A DNA stretch of 64,000 nucleotides from Leclercia sp. S52 (GCF_039727615.1 NZ_CP152474.1:372001-436000); one strand, 5' to 3'; positions 1-11,923 are shown, counted from the stretch's first letter. The notes: generated by a model from the letters alone, not told the origin. Numbers and translations: made by a program.

Positions 1-105
1 CCATAGCGGCCAGAGAGGGGTTGGTAACAGTTTGAAAAGAAATGCTCAGGCTGGAAGCCATAAACAGGGCTGTGACAGAAGCGACCAGAAATCTACCGGA
101 ACCCC
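1..105 (-). other. unresolved left edge
   Basis: No gene can be supported. On the minus strand a frame is open from the terminator to the window edge and reads as a hydrophobic stretch (FLVASVTALFMASSLS), like the start of a membrane or exported protein. The only ATG in it is at 61 and has no clear ribosome-binding site. It lies beyond the tRNA-Phe 3' end, where integrated elements usually sit, so it may be the edge of an island that continues outside the window. Confidence 0.2.
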
Positions 106-158
106 AAAAGCAAAAAAACCCGCCATAGGCGGGTTCTTCTAAATAGTGGTGCCCGGAC
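106..158. repeat. duplicated tRNA-Phe 3' end plus terminator (copy A)
   Basis: This 53-base stretch repeats the organisation and most of the sequence of 269-321: an A-rich run, a GC-rich hairpin (AACCCGCC, loop, GGCGGGTT), a short spacer and then TGGTGCCCGGAC. That last motif is the complement of the last 12 bases of the tRNA-Phe gene at 310-385. A partial copy of a tRNA 3' end beyond the intact gene is the usual scar of site-specific integration. No integrase gene is visible in the window. Confidence 0.6.
112..135 (-). terminator. terminator-like hairpin in copy A
   Basis: Minus-strand hairpin AACCCGCC-TAT-GGCGGGTT followed by a run of T residues. It is a second copy of the terminator that follows tRNA-Phe at 275-298. 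Confidence 0.6.
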
Positions 159-268
159 CCGGACTAACGCCGAAGGCGTTGAACAGCGCGCTTGACGCGC
201 TGGCCCCGAAGGGGTGAGCTGCTTGCAGCGAATAATCGAACGGTGTTCGATGAAGAGTCCGCTTCTCG

Positions 269-321
269 AAAAGCAAAAACCCGCCTTTTGGGCGGGTTCT
301 TTAGAATAGTGGTGCCCGGAC
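269..321. repeat. tRNA-Phe 3' end plus terminator (copy B, intact gene side)
   Basis: Partner of the repeat at 106-158. This copy contains the genuine 3' end of the tRNA-Phe gene and its terminator. About 110 bases of unassigned sequence separate the two copies. Confidence 0.6.
275..298 (-). terminator. tRNA-Phe terminator
   Basis: On the minus strand AACCCGCC, a five-base loop, GGCGGGTT and then a T-rich tail, beginning 12 bases after the tRNA 3' CCA. This is a standard intrinsic terminator. Confidence 0.75.
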
Positions 322-385
322 TCGGAATCGAACCAAGGACACGGGGATTTTCAATCCCCTGCTCTACCGACTGAGCTATCCGGGC
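310..385 (-). tRNA. pheU: tRNA-Phe (GAA)
   Basis: A 76-base minus-strand gene beginning GCCCGGATAGCTCAGTCGG and ending with an encoded CCA. The anticodon loop TTGAAAA carries GAA. The acceptor stem GCCCGGA pairs with TCCGGGC and the T arm contains GGTTCGATTCC. In E. coli the pheU copy lies next to yjdC-dsbD, as here. tRNA-Phe genes are common integration targets, which fits the duplicated 3' end at 106-158. Confidence 0.95.
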
Positions 386-558
386 AACGGGGCGCATTAA
401 ACCGCAATCACGTACGGTCGTCAACCTTATTTCGGGAAAAGCTGTTCAACTGCTTAAGATTGCGGCAATCTGTCGGTTTGCGCGTCGATTTTGCACAAAT
501 CTTCCAGACAGGAAGATAAGCTCAGGCAATGCTGACAGCGAAAAAGGGGGGCGCGACA

Positions 559-1402
559 GTGAACGACTGGCTTGAGCTGCGACAGCATGCGGATACAGGA
601 ATTGAAACCATCAAGGCGCACTTTGAAGGGCACGCCTACGATCCGCATTGGCACGACAGCTATCTGGTGGGGATCACCCTCAGCGGCACCCAGCAGTTCC
701 ATTGCCGCCGTGAGCGCCACCGTAGCCATCCGGGGGGATGCGTTCCTGCTTGAGCCGGGCGAGATCCACGACGGCGATGCGCCCGTTGCCGGCGGCTTCA
801 CCTATCTGACGTTCTACCTCGACGAGCGCTGGCTCACTGACACCCTGCATGGCCTGTATGACTCGACGCCCGGCAGCTACTCCCTGCATTTTAAGCAAAC
901 CCTGACCCGCGAGCCGCAGCTGGTGCGCACCATTGGCGACACCTTTGCGACCCTGCACAATGACGAGATGAAGATCGTCCAGCAAAGCACGATGGATAAT
1001 CTGCTGGCACAGCTCACCTCCCATTGCCACTGGCGCAAAAAATTACCCTCACAATTGCAGAGCGCGGCGGTGGCGCACCGGGCCCGGGACTATCTTTACG
1101 CCCATCTGGGCGACAACATCGGCCTCTCCGACCTGGCCCGGGAGACCGGTACCGATCGCTTCACGCTCACCCGCTGCTTCAAGCGCGAGTTCCACCTGGC
1201 ACCACATGCCTGGCTTATTCAGCTGCGGCTGGCCAAAGCGCGGCAGTTTCTGGCGCGCGGGGATCAGCCCGTCGACGTGGCGGCGGCGCTGGGGTTTGCC
1301 GATCAAAGCCATTTAGGGCGCTGGTTCCAGCGGGCCTACCGGATCACCCCAGCCCACTACCGTCGGTTGTGCACAAACCTTCCAGACGTTTCCAGAAAAT
1401 AG
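559..1402 (+). CDS. AraC-family transcriptional regulator, frameshifted in this assembly
   Basis: Cytoplasmic DNA-binding regulator of about 280 residues once repaired. The N-terminal part holds a cupin-like sensor (HAYDPHWHDSYLVG, then FLLEPGEIHDG) and the C-terminal 100 residues hold the two AraC helix-turn-helix units (ARETGTDRFTLTRCFKREF, AAALGFADQSHLGRWFQRA). The frame breaks in a run of six G at 733-738. Removing one G joins HRSHPG to DAFLLEPGEI, as in relatives. I chose the GTG at 559 because an AGGGGGG Shine-Dalgarno lies 8 bases upstream; an ATG at 529 is also possible. A LysE-type exporter follows 36 bases downstream, so it probably controls that gene. The effector is unknown. Confidence 0.75.
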
Positions 1403-1438
1403 CGGCAATGTCAGGGCTCTGATAAAAAGGAGCTACCT

Positions 1439-2029
1439 GTGAACCTGATGCCGTTTCTGTTATTTGCCTTTGTCGCCTCGATAACGCCGGGGCCCACCAA
1501 TATTCTTGTTCTGACCAACAGCCAGCACTATGGCGTGAAGGCTACTCTGCCTGCGCTGGTGAGTGCCTGTGCGGCGGCCAGCGCCATTGTGCTGATTTCG
1601 GGTGCCGGGGCGGGGGAGTTGCTGCGCCAGTATCCGCTGGTGCGTCAGGTGATGAGCTGGGCCGGGGTACTGTGGTTAAGCTGGATGAGCTGGCAGCTGT
1701 TTTGCGCGCCCGCGGCAAACCTCTCCCGCCATACGCATACCCGCTTTACCGCACGCGCGGCGGCGTTACTGCAGGTGATCAATCCTAAAACCTGGATGAT
1801 GGCGCTGGCGGTCGTCAGCCTGTTTTCCCCGGCGGGAGAGCATGCGTTACGTGATATCGCGCTGATGGCGCTGTGGTTTTTGCTGATCTCCATTGCCTGC
1901 CTGCTGTGCTGGGCATGGCTGGGACAGGCGGTAAACAGGCTGTTTCGGACCACTACGGCGATGGTGCGTTTTCAGCGCCTGATGGCGCTGTGTCTCTTCA
2001 TTTCTGCCTGGGCGGGGATGCTGGCTTAA
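1439..2029 (+). CDS. LysE/RhtB-family amino-acid exporter
   Basis: A 196-residue inner-membrane protein with about six hydrophobic segments. The N-terminal family signature [18 protein letters not shown] is present, and [12 protein letters not shown] is the conserved mid-protein motif. Members export amino acids or related metabolites; the substrate cannot be told from the sequence. It starts at GTG 1439 behind an AAAGGAG ribosome-binding site, 36 bases after the AraC-type gene, an arrangement typical of a regulator-exporter pair. Its stop overlaps the convergent yjdC stop by four bases. E. coli K-12 does not carry this pair beside yjdC, so it is an accessory insertion next to the tRNA gene. 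Confidence 0.85.
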   Translation: MNLMPFLLFAFVASITPGPTNILVLTNSQHYGVKATLPALVSACAAASAIVLISGAGAGELLRQYPLVRQVMSWAGVLWLSWMSWQLFCAPAANLSRHTHTRFTARAAALLQVINPKTWMMALAVVSLFSPAGEHALRDIALMALWFLLISIACLLCWAWLGQAVNRLFRTTTAMVRFQRLMALCLFISAWAGMLA

Positions 2030-2601
2030 GTCAGCGCGCCACCTTTGCGACACTGCGCGAAATGCAGGATATCTTCCGCCAGCCGCTGTGCCGTATCGAC
2101 ATCGGCCTGGCTGCGGTTCACCAGCATCCGGCTGAGGCACCCCTCCATGATCAGATCCATCTGCTTAGCCACCATCGCCGGATCGTCCACTTCCAGGGTG
2201 GTCAGCAGCTCATGGGTAAAGTCATGCGAGGCGCGCTTTTGCTGATCGGCAAGCTGGTGGATCGGATGGCCCGGATCCGGGAAAAAGGTACAGGCGGCAA
2301 TAAACAGGCAGCCCGGATAGCGGTGGTTACGCACACATTCGGTGAGCGCAGAGTAGCGCGCCAGTAACTTTTGCTCTGCCGAAAGCTCGGTGTTGAGCAT
2401 CAACTGCCTGCGCCAGGTATCCACCTGCTGGCTGAGATAACGCAGGGAATCGTACAGCAGCGCCTCTTTATCGGGCCAGAAACGGCGCAGTTCATCCAGA
2501 GGATAATTAATACGTTCGGCAACCATCTCCAGCGAGGTGCTGGCTATCCCTTGAATTTCAAGCAATTTCAGGGTTGCGCTCAGAACATCTTCACGTTGCA
2601 C
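2026..2601 (-). CDS. yjdC: TetR-family regulator YjdC
   Basis: A 191-residue cytoplasmic TetR-type repressor. The N-terminal helix-turn-helix (about residues 1-50, with [21 protein letters not shown]) is followed by the all-helical ligand and dimer domain. Sequence and place, directly downstream of dsbD, match E. coli YjdC closely, including [19 protein letters not shown]. It reads in the same direction as dsbD after a 48-base gap, so it is likely co-transcribed with cutA-dsbD. Its ligand and targets are not visible here. Confidence 0.85.
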   Translation of the reverse strand: MQREDVLSATLKLLEIQGIASTSLEMVAERINYPLDELRRFWPDKEALLYDSLRYLSQQVDTWRRQLMLNTELSAEQKLLARYSALTECVRNHRYPGCLFIAACTFFPDPGHPIHQLADQQKRASHDFTHELLTTLEVDDPAMVAKQMDLIMEGCLSRMLVNRSQADVDTAQRLAEDILHFAQCRKGGALT

Positions 2602-2649
2602 GGTTTTCTCCTCCGTTTACTTTCGTACTTTCCCGCTTAAAAGTGTCGC

Positions 2650-4347
2650 TTACGGTTGGCGATCGCGCAAATGCGCACTGAACGATGCGGCGTCCATAAA
2701 ACCGGTTACCCGCTGTGCGGGCTGCTCTTCACCTTGTGCGTTGAAAAACAAGATGGTGGGCAGGCCGAGCACGTTAAGCGCCCTCAGCAGGGCCTTATCC
2801 TGCTCGCTGTTCGCCGTAACGTTGGCCTGCAGCAGGACGGTATCTTTCAGGGCATTTTGCACCTGTGGGTCGCTGAAGGTGTATTTTTCGAACTCTTTGC
2901 AGGCGACGCACCAGTCGGCGTAGAGGTCCAGCATCACCGGTTTCCCCTCTGCCTGCGCCAGCGCGCGATGTAACCCGTCGATGTTTTCGATCGGCGTGAA
3001 ATTCAGGTGCGCCTGGCTTTGCGCGGCAGGTGCGCCAAAGACCCAGTCCTGCAGTGGGCGTACGCTGACCAGCGCGGCGGCCAGCAGCAGGATCTGCACG
3101 ATGCGGATCCACGGCTTGCTGGCGTTCAGGCTGCTGATAAAGGCCCAGCTAAAGAAGGCGACGCCCAGCATCGCCCACAGGCGCAGGCCCCAGACATCGC
3201 CGATCACCCGCTCAAGCAGGAATACCGGCAGCGCCAGAATGACAAAACCAAAGGCGGTTTTTACCGTCTCCATCCACGGGCCGCTCTTCGGCAGCAGGCG
3301 GTTGCCAAATACCGTCACCAGGATCAGCGGCAGACCCATCCCGAGGGCGTAGAGATAAAGCGTGCCGCCGCCGAGCCACATATTCCCGCTCTGGGCGATA
3401 TAGAGCAGGATCGCGCTGAGCGGGGCGGTGGTGCAGGGCGAACAGATCAGCCCGGCGATGGCACCCATCGCAAAGACGCCGCCCACCGATCCGCCCTGCT
3501 GGCGATTGCTCATCAGCGTTAAGCGGGTTTGCAGGGAGGAGGGCAATTGCAGACTAAACAGGCCAAACATCGACAGCGCCAGCAGGATAAAGACCGCCGA
3601 CAGACCGATCAGCACCCAGGGGTGCTGGAGCGCCGCCTGGAACTGCAGCCCGGCCGCCGCGACCACCAGACCGAGCGCGGTATAGGTGAGCGCCATCCCC
3701 TGAACGTAGATAAACGCCAGCAGCAGCGCACGGCCGGTGGAGAGCCGCTGTTGACCACCGAGAACGATGCCTGAGATCAGCGGATACATGGGCAACACGC
3801 AAGGGGTGAAGGCGATACCAATGCCAATCAACAACGCCCAGAAAGCGGAGAAGGGCAGTTCGCCTCTTTCACCGGTCTTCTCCTCTGTGGGGAGAGGGGA
3901 AACTGCAGGTACGGCGGCCGCTTTCACTTCACTAAGCGGAATGACTTTAGTTTCGGGCGGATAGCACAGACCGGCGTCGGCACAGCCTTGATAGGTCACT
4001 GTCAGCGTAGCGCCTTTATCCGCCTGCGCGACGGTGACGGGCACCGAAAGCTGACCGCGGTAGATTTCGCTTTTGCCGTAGAATTCATCTTCGTGCGCCA
4101 CCCCGGCGGGCAGCTGAAGTGCGCCGACCTGCGCCTGAGCGGGCGTGATCGCGATCTGCTTGCGATAGAGGTAATAGCCCTCCTTCACATTCCAGTTGAG
4201 ATTCAGTTCATGTTGGTTTTGCTGAAAGTCGAAGACAAAAGCCTGGTCGGCAGGCGTGAAATTCGAGCGGCCGGGTGCATCAAACAACCCGGCAAAGACT
4301 GATGTGCTGCACAGCAGCAGGATCAGCGTAAGGAAGCGTTGAGCCAT
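2650..4347 (-). CDS. dsbD: thiol:disulfide interchange protein DsbD
   Basis: Inner-membrane reductase that moves electrons from cytoplasmic thioredoxin to periplasmic DsbC, DsbG and CcmG. At 565 residues it is the usual length. It has a signal peptide (about 1-19), a periplasmic N-terminal domain with the cysteine pair in [11 protein letters not shown], eight membrane segments with the redox pair in TPCVLPMYP and ICSPCTTAP, and a C-terminal thioredoxin domain with WCVACK. The linker before the first membrane segment contains an insert-like palindrome (see findings). The gene overlaps the end of cutA by 25 bases, as in E. coli. Confidence 0.96.
   Translation of the reverse strand: MAQRFLTLILLLCSTSVFAGLFDAPGRSNFTPADQAFVFDFQQNQHELNLNWNVKEGYYLYRKQIAITPAQAQVGALQLPAGVAHEDEFYGKSEIYRGQLSVPVTVAQADKGATLTVTYQGCADAGLCYPPETKVIPLSEVKAAAVPAVSPLPTEEKTGERGELPFSAFWALLIGIGIAFTPCVLPMYPLISGIVLGGQQRLSTGRALLLAFIYVQGMALTYTALGLVVAAAGLQFQAALQHPWVLIGLSAVFILLALSMFGLFSLQLPSSLQTRLTLMSNRQQGGSVGGVFAMGAIAGLICSPCTTAPLSAILLYIAQSGNMWLGGGTLYLYALGMGLPLILVTVFGNRLLPKSGPWMETVKTAFGFVILALPVFLLERVIGDVWGLRLWAMLGVAFFSWAFISSLNASKPWIRIVQILLLAAALVSVRPLQDWVFGAPAAQSQAHLNFTPIENIDGLHRALAQAEGKPVMLDLYADWCVACKEFEKYTFSDPQVQNALKDTVLLQANVTANSEQDKALLRALNVLGLPTILFFNAQGEEQPAQRVTGFMDAASFSAHLRDRQP
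3874..3905. repeat. palindromic CTCTCCCC-type element inside dsbD linker
   Basis: The bases TCTCCTC-TGTG-GGGAGA form an imperfect hairpin within the dsbD reading frame, encoding [14 protein letters not shown] between the periplasmic domain and the first membrane segment. The core resembles the intergenic palindrome at 56975-57005 (CCCTCTCCC-TGT-GGGAGAGGG). This looks like a dispersed intergenic repeat tolerated inside a flexible linker; that is an inference from similarity and position. Confidence 0.4.
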
Positions 4348-4646
4348 GAGAGATAGTCGTTATCGCCGTGGAGCACTGGCAGCACCAGCAGCTCCGGGGT
4401 CTTGTAAGGATGATGCGATTTGAGGCAGTCGAGGAGTGCTTGCTGATGGGCCACGCTGGATTTAAGCAGCATCTGCACTTCATACTCCTGCTCCAGCTTG
4501 CCTTCCCAGTAGTAAAGGGAGGTGGCGCCGGGGAGGATGGTCACGCAGGCAGCGAGTTTATCTGCCAGCACTTTGGCGGCAAGATCCTGGGCGGTAGCTT
4601 CATCGGGAGCGGTACACAGAACAACAACAGTGTCGGGCGTATTCAC
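4323..4646 (-). CDS. cutA: divalent-cation tolerance protein CutA
   Basis: A small trimeric cytoplasmic protein of 107 residues linked genetically to copper tolerance. It has the family signatures [20 protein letters not shown] and [15 protein letters not shown]. It starts at GTG 4646, with GAGG eight bases upstream. The E. coli form has a slightly longer N-terminus. It is the first gene of a cutA-dsbD-yjdC unit and its end overlaps the dsbD start. Confidence 0.93.
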   Translation of the reverse strand: MNTPDTVVVLCTAPDEATAQDLAAKVLADKLAACVTILPGATSLYYWEGKLEQEYEVQMLLKSSVAHQQALLDCLKSHHPYKTPELLVLPVLHGDNDYLSWLNASLR

Positions 4647-4708
4647 AAGTCGACCTCGGTATCGCGAAAAAAATCACTATATCACGACCGGCCGTTGCTC
4701 ATTAATGA

Positions 4709-4731
4709 ATCGGGCCGCTAAGCGGCCCGAC
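4709..4731. terminator. hairpin between cutA and dcuA
   Basis: TCGGGCCGCT and AGCGGCCCGA form a near-perfect stem between the dcuA stop and the cutA start. The T tail is poor in the dcuA direction, so termination is likely but not certain. Confidence 0.45.
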
Positions 4732-4759
4732 TTTAACTCTTTTTACAACCAAAAGCGGT

Positions 4760-6062
4760 TTACAGCACAATCCCGCCAATGATGAAGCCGAGGATCACAC
4801 ACAGGGTAATAGCAATCACGCCCGGGATCAGGAAGGCGTGGTTAAACACATACTTACCAATACGGGTGGAGCCAGTGTCATCCATCTCTACCGCGGCCAG
4901 CAGGGTCGGGTAGGTTGGCAGAACAAACAGCGCGGAAACGGCAGCAAAAGAGGCAATCGCGGTCAGTGGAGAGACGCCCAGCATCAGTGCCGCAGGCATC
5001 AGCGCTTTGGTGGTTGCCGCCTGGGAGTAAAGCAGGGTCGCAGCAAAGAACAGCACTACCGCCAGCAGCCACGGATAGTTATGCAGCAGATCGCCCGCCA
5101 CGGTCTGGATATCGGTGATATGGGCTTTCACGAAAGTATCGCCCAGCCAGGCCACACCCAGTACGCAGACGCAGGCGCTCATACCGGATTTGAAGGTGCT
5201 GGCGTTGAGCACTTCGCTGGTGTCGATTTTACAGGTAATGCTAATCAGCGTGGCGATGGTCAGCATGAACACCACGATCGCTTCGTTACGCGGCAGGACC
5301 GGGTTCTGAATCAGCCCTACGGTATCGCTGATGGCGGTGGCGTAGAACATCACCGCGATAATCCCGATCAGGAACAGCAGCACGGAGCGTTTAGCGTGTG
5401 GCTTCAGGACAAAGGCCTGGCTGCCGCGCAGTTTCACTTCACCTTTCGCCAGACGTTCCTGATAGACCGGATCGTCTTTCAGCTCGGCGCCGAGGAAGTT
5501 ACAGAACACCGCAGTGATCATCACCGCAATCAGGGTGACCGGAATACAGATCGCCAGCAGCGTCAGGTAGCTTACGCCCAACGGCTCAAGGATCCCGGCA
5601 AAGAACACCACCGCGGCGGAGATAGGTGACGCGGTGATGGCAATCTGCGATGCGACCACGGCGATGGAGAGCGGACGAGATGGACGGATGCCCTGCTCTT
5701 TCGCCACTTCGGTAATCACCGGCAGGGTGGAGAACGCGGTATGGCCGGTACCGGCCAGGATGGTCATAAACCAGGTGACCAGTGGGGCAAGGAAGGTGAT
5801 GTATTTCGGGTGGCGACGCAGCATACGCTCCGCCAAACTTACCAGGTAGTCCATACCGCCCGCGACCTGCATGGCGGCGATGGCGGCGATAACCGCCATG
5901 ATGATCTCAATGACGTCGAACGGGATAGCGCCGGGTTTAATTTGAAAAAAGAGAGTAAGTACAAGCACGCCAAGTCCACCGGCGAAACCGATACCGATCC
6001 CCCCCGAGTCTTGCGCCTAAGTATATCGCCAACAGGACGACGACGAGTTCTGCTCCAAACAT
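4760..6062 (-). CDS. dcuA: anaerobic C4-dicarboxylate transporter DcuA, frameshifted in this assembly
   Basis: Inner-membrane antiporter that exchanges aspartate, fumarate or malate for succinate in anaerobic growth. The ATG at 6062 opens MFGAELVVVLLAIYLGARLGG, which matches the DcuA N-terminus. A run of seven G (minus strand, 5996-6002) then shifts the frame. Six G would give GGIGIGFAGG and continue into the remaining 402 residues (FDVIEIIMAVIAAIAAMQVAGG). The full span is 433 codons, a stop and one surplus base, and E. coli DcuA is 433 residues. The break is therefore probably a sequencing error. It lies downstream of aspA in the same direction, the usual aspA-dcuA pairing that couples aspartate uptake to fumarate formation. 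Confidence 0.9.
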
Positions 6063-6121
6063 GAGTGCCTACCTTGCTTATTAACAAGTTGATATTGAAT
6101 TGTTGTGGTTTGGTAACGCCT

Positions 6122-6155
6122 AAAAACAAAAAAGGCACGTCAAGTGACGTGCCTT
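6122..6155 (-). terminator. terminator between aspA and dcuA
   Basis: On the minus strand AAGGCACGTCA-CT-TGACGTGCCTT is followed by TTTTTGTTTTT. It ends the aspA message. dcuA must be transcribed by readthrough or from its own promoter in the 70 bases that follow. Confidence 0.8.
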
Positions 6156-6176
6156 CATGAAGTTTAACCTGAACTG

Positions 6177-7613
6177 TTATTGTTCACTTTCATCCGTGTA
6201 TCTTTTTGCTTTATAGGCCGGGTGCATTAAGTTTTGTGCCGAGAAGATATCATCCAGCTCGGCTTCTGTCAGCAAGCCACGCTCAAGTACGACCTCTCGT
6301 ACGCTCTTACCGGTTTCGGCACAGATCTTACCGACGATGTCGCCGTTGTGGTGACCGATGAACGGGTTGAGGTAAGTCACGATGCCGATGGAGTTATAGA
6401 CGTAGCTTTCACAGACCGCTTTGTTGGCGGTGATGCCGTTGATGCATTTTTCCAGCAGGTTGTAGCAGGCGTTGGTCAGAATGTGAATCGACTCAAACAT
6501 CGCCTGGCCAATCACTGGCTCCATCACGTTCAGCTGCAGCTGACCCGCTTCAGAGGCCATGGTGACGGTAATGTCGTTACCGATGACTTTGAAGCACACC
6601 TGATTGACCACTTCTGGCACGACCGGGTTCACTTTGGCTGGCATGATGGACGAGCCCGCCTGCAGTTCCGGCAGGTTGATTTCGTTCAGACCCGCACGTG
6701 GGCCCGAAGAGAGCAGGCGCAGGTCGTTACAGATTTTGGACAGCTTCACCGCCAGACGTTTCAACGCGCTATGCACCATCACGTAAGCGCCGCAGTCGGA
6801 GGTGGCTTCAATCAGGTCTTCTGCTGGCACAACCGCCAGGTTGGAGACTTCGGCCAGCTTCTGCACTGCCAGCTGCTGATAGCCATCCGGGGTATTCAGG
6901 CGCGTACCAATCGCCGTTGCCCCGAGGTTTACCTCCAGCAGCAGTTCAGAGGTGCGCAGCAGGTTACGGGTCTCTTCATTCAGCAGCACGTTAAACGCGT
7001 GGAACTCCTGACCGAGGGTCATCGGCACCGCGTCCTGCAGCTGGGTGCGGCCCATTTTCAGGATGTCCTGGAATTCGACGGCTTTGTTCTGGAAACCTTC
7101 GCCGAGCTGGTTAATAGCATCCACCAGCTTCACCACGGAGGCGTAGACGGCGATACGGAAGCCGGTCGGGTAGGCGTCGTTGGTGGACTGGCATTTATTG
7201 ACGTGATCGTTCGGGTTCAGGTACTGGTACTCGCCCTTCTGGTGACCCATCAGCTCGAGACCGATGTTGGCCAGTACCTCGTTGGTATTCATGTTCACCG
7301 ATGTACCCGCGCCGCCCTGATAGACGTCGACCGGGAATTGATCCATGCACTTGCCGTTGTTCAGCACTTCATCGCAGGCGGCGATGATGGTATTGGCGAT
7401 GCTTTTCGGAATGGTTTGCAGCTCTTTGTTTGCCATGGCTGCGGCTTTCTTCACCATCACCATGCCACGCACAAACTCAGGGATGTCGCTGATTTTGCTG
7501 TTGCTGATGTAGAAGTTTTCAATCGCTCTCAGAGTGTGAACACCATAGTAGGCATCCGCTGGAACTTCCCTGGTACCCAACAAGTCTTCTTCGATACGAA
7601 TGTTGTTTAACAT
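6177..7613 (-). CDS. aspA: aspartate ammonia-lyase
   Basis: Cytoplasmic tetrameric enzyme that converts L-aspartate to fumarate and ammonia. It is 478 residues from the ATG at 7613, the same as E. coli, with AAGAAGGTTCAC as ribosome-binding region. The superfamily signature [11 protein letters not shown] (flexible loop with the catalytic serine) is present, as are [15 protein letters not shown] and [14 protein letters not shown]. With dcuA and fumarate reductase (frdABCD, also in this window) it makes up the aspartate-to-succinate anaerobic respiration route. Confidence 0.97.
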   Translation of the reverse strand: MLNNIRIEEDLLGTREVPADAYYGVHTLRAIENFYISNSKISDIPEFVRGMVMVKKAAAMANKELQTIPKSIANTIIAACDEVLNNGKCMDQFPVDVYQGGAGTSVNMNTNEVLANIGLELMGHQKGEYQYLNPNDHVNKCQSTNDAYPTGFRIAVYASVVKLVDAINQLGEGFQNKAVEFQDILKMGRTQLQDAVPMTLGQEFHAFNVLLNEETRNLLRTSELLLEVNLGATAIGTRLNTPDGYQQLAVQKLAEVSNLAVVPAEDLIEATSDCGAYVMVHSALKRLAVKLSKICNDLRLLSSGPRAGLNEINLPELQAGSSIMPAKVNPVVPEVVNQVCFKVIGNDITVTMASEAGQLQLNVMEPVIGQAMFESIHILTNACYNLLEKCINGITANKAVCESYVYNSIGIVTYLNPFIGHHNGDIVGKICAETGKSVREVVLERGLLTEAELDDIFSAQNLMHPAYKAKRYTDESEQ

Positions 7614-7949
7614 GTGAACCTTCTTTTCAAGCTGCCGATTGATTGTACTAAACACACAGTACATCTGTGGTTATGTCTATTTTCTGACCGACGATTATCC
7701 CCTGAATCGGCCAGATACCCGGAATGATATGCTGATGATAGCGAAATGCCGTAACCTGGATCACTTATTATCGACCCGGTGACATGATATTTATCAATCT
7801 GTGAAATGAATCACCGCTTTAATATTTCCAGAAAAAATATCCGTGCAAACCGATTGAATTTTGACTAAACGCCTCCATTTCTGACAGACGCGAATCGCAA
7901 ATTGATACCGACAGGGGCCACAACGGCGTCTGCCACACAGGAGAAGCCA
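7614..7949. promoter_or_regulatory. aspA/fxsA divergent control region with CRP-type site
   Basis: This AT-rich 336-base region lies between divergent aspA and fxsA. TGTGAAATGAATCACC at 7800-7815 matches the CRP consensus (TGTGA, six bases, TCACA) at all but one base. Catabolite control of aspA is established in E. coli. No gene is visible in the region. Confidence 0.5.
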
Positions 7950-8420
7950 GTGCGCTGGATACCGTTAGTTGCCATCTTTCTCTATGTTTATATAGAGATT
8001 TCTATTTTTATTCAGGTCGCCCATGTGTTTGGCGTCCTGCTGACCCTGATACTGGTGATTTTCACCTCGGTCATTGGCATGTCGCTGGTGCGCAATCAGG
8101 GTTTCAAAAACTTCCTGTTAATGCAGCAGAAAATGGCCGCAGGCGAGAGTCCGGCGGCGGAGATGGTCAAAAGCGTGTCGCTGATTATTGGCGGTATCCT
8201 CCTGATTATTCCCGGATTTTTTACCGATTTCCTCGGCCTGTTGCTGCTCGTCCCGCCAGTGCAGAAGCTTCTGACGCTGAAACTGATGCCGCATTTGCGG
8301 TTTAACCGGATGCCGGGCGGCGGATTCAGCGCCGGAACGGGCGGTGGCGAGACCTTTGACGGGGAGTATCAGCGTAAGGATGACCAGCGCGACCGTCTGG
8401 ATCATAAAGACGACCGTTAA
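7950..8420 (+). CDS. fxsA: FxsA family membrane protein
   Basis: A 156-residue inner-membrane protein whose overproduction in E. coli lets female-specific phages such as T7 escape F-plasmid exclusion. It has two to three hydrophobic segments (IPLVAIFLYVYIEISIFI, LLTLILVIFTSVIGM, IIGGILLIIPGFFTDFLGLLLL) and a hydrophilic, charged tail. I chose the GTG at 7950 because it gives the family N-terminus (MRWIPLVAIFL) and has ACAGGAG just upstream; an in-frame ATG upstream would add 16 atypical residues. Confidence 0.92.
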   Translation: MRWIPLVAIFLYVYIEISIFIQVAHVFGVLLTLILVIFTSVIGMSLVRNQGFKNFLLMQQKMAAGESPAAEMVKSVSLIIGGILLIIPGFFTDFLGLLLLVPPVQKLLTLKLMPHLRFNRMPGGGFSAGTGGGETFDGEYQRKDDQRDRLDHKDDR

Positions 8421-8428
8421 GAGAAATT

Positions 8429-8493
8429 GCCCGGCGGCGCTGCGCTTGCCGGGCCTACGGATGTAGGCCGGATAAGCGCAGCGCCATCCGGCA
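8429..8493. repeat. REP/BIME-type element
   Basis: Two facing palindromic units (GCCCGGCGGCGCTGCGCTTG and GTAGGCCGGATAAGCGCAGC) lie between the convergent ends of fxsA and yjeH, the usual setting for these repeats. Confidence 0.75.
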
Positions 8494-8504
8494 TTTACAC
8501 CGGG

Positions 8505-9734
8505 CTACGCTTCGGTAAAAAAGACCCACAACCCCGCCAGCATCACAATGGCGTACAGACTCTTCCATCCCACCATCGCCAGCAGCAGTAAGCAGAGCAC
8601 CCCACCGATGACGGCCAGCGCCTTATAGCGGCCTTTCAGCAGCCGGCAGCCCGCCAGCATGCACAGCAGATAGATCATGATAAATATGCCGTTGGCATAG
8701 ACAATCAGCGCATCGAGGTTGATATCCAGCCAGTAGATTGCCAGCGTGCTCAACACGCAGCAGCCCAGCACGGTATTCAGCGCGTTGAGCGGCAGCTGAC
8801 GTCTGGACAGGCGTGCGAGGCGGCTTTCCGGCTTATACAGTGCCTGGGACCACACCAGTCGGGCAAAGCTCTGGATGTAAATATTGAGGCTGGCGAAGCA
8901 GGCGAGGTAGCCAATAACGCAGGCGATCCACAATGCCTTCACGCCAAACAGCTGCACCACAATGGCTGGCAGCGAGGCTGCCGCCGCCATATCGGCACCA
9001 TAGGCGGTGAAGTGGAGGACCAGCACCGTACAGGCCCAGTAGACTGTGCCCGCCAGCAGCAGGCCGATCATCAAAGCCCGCGGGAAATCGCGCTCCGGCT
9101 GTTTAAATTCCGACGCCAGATGAGCAAAGGCTTCGAGGCCGACAAAACACCAGAACATAACGGAAAGCGCGGCGGAAAGCTGCGAATGGTCAACAGCGGT
9201 TACGGCAGGGAAGGGGATCTCTGTGACCTGAATATCGCCTGCCCACCAGATGGCGGCAATCAGCGCCACAATCAGCACCGCAACAAGAGTTTGCAGATTG
9301 GCGCTGGAACTGGCCCCGCGTGAGCCAACCCACCAGACGATGGCCAGCGTACCCAGTTCGGCCAGCAACAGCTGCGCATCATGCCAGCCAAACAGCGCCT
9401 GGCCAAAACCCGTCGCAATATGCAGGGCGGCAGGCAGACCCACGGGGATCACCGAGAGAAATAACCAGCCGGTGACGCGCTCCAGACGCGGGCCAAATGC
9501 CATCCCGACAAAATGCGCCACGCCACCGGCACTCGGGAAATGTCGCCCGAGAATGGCAAAGACAATCGCCACCGGGAACACCAGGACTATTAATACTGGC
9601 CATGCCCACAGACTGTTATCCCCCGCGACTAAGGCAGCCAGCGCCGGCACGGCAAACACCCCCGTGCCTAATAAAGAGGTAGAAAGTAAGCCAACACCCT
9701 GCGCGAGTCCCAGCTCCTGTTTGAGTCCACTCAT
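8505..9734 (-). CDS. yjeH: APC-family L-methionine/branched-chain amino-acid exporter YjeH
   Basis: A 409-residue inner-membrane transporter of the amino acid-polyamine-organocation superfamily with about twelve hydrophobic segments. The first segment carries the helix-break motif LSTSLLGTGVFAVPALAAL. E. coli YjeH exports methionine and branched-chain amino acids. Placement directly upstream of, and divergent from, groES matches E. coli. Confidence 0.9.
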   Translation of the reverse strand: MSGLKQELGLAQGVGLLSTSLLGTGVFAVPALAALVAGDNSLWAWPVLIVLVFPVAIVFAILGRHFPSAGGVAHFVGMAFGPRLERVTGWLFLSVIPVGLPAALHIATGFGQALFGWHDAQLLLAELGTLAIVWWVGSRGASSSANLQTLVAVLIVALIAAIWWAGDIQVTEIPFPAVTAVDHSQLSAALSVMFWCFVGLEAFAHLASEFKQPERDFPRALMIGLLLAGTVYWACTVLVLHFTAYGADMAAAASLPAIVVQLFGVKALWIACVIGYLACFASLNIYIQSFARLVWSQALYKPESRLARLSRRQLPLNALNTVLGCCVLSTLAIYWLDINLDALIVYANGIFIMIYLLCMLAGCRLLKGRYKALAVIGGVLCLLLLAMVGWKSLYAIVMLAGLWVFFTEA

Positions 9735-9802
9735 TCCGTTGTCCTGCCACCATCAAAAGAGAGGCGATGGTAACACTTTCGCAAATTTTTTTTCGACTAC
9801 CC

Positions 9803-10205
<403 letters not shown>

Positions 10206-10222
10206 TCCGCGAACGACACTGA

Positions 10223-11896
<1,674 letters not shown>

Positions 11897-11923
11897 TCAT
11901 GTTGTTCTGCTCCTCGCAGAAAT

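Noticed and set aside
6234..7610. 458-codon open frame opposite aspA
   Set aside because: Antisense shadow of a highly conserved gene, with an implausible histidine/glutamine-rich product.
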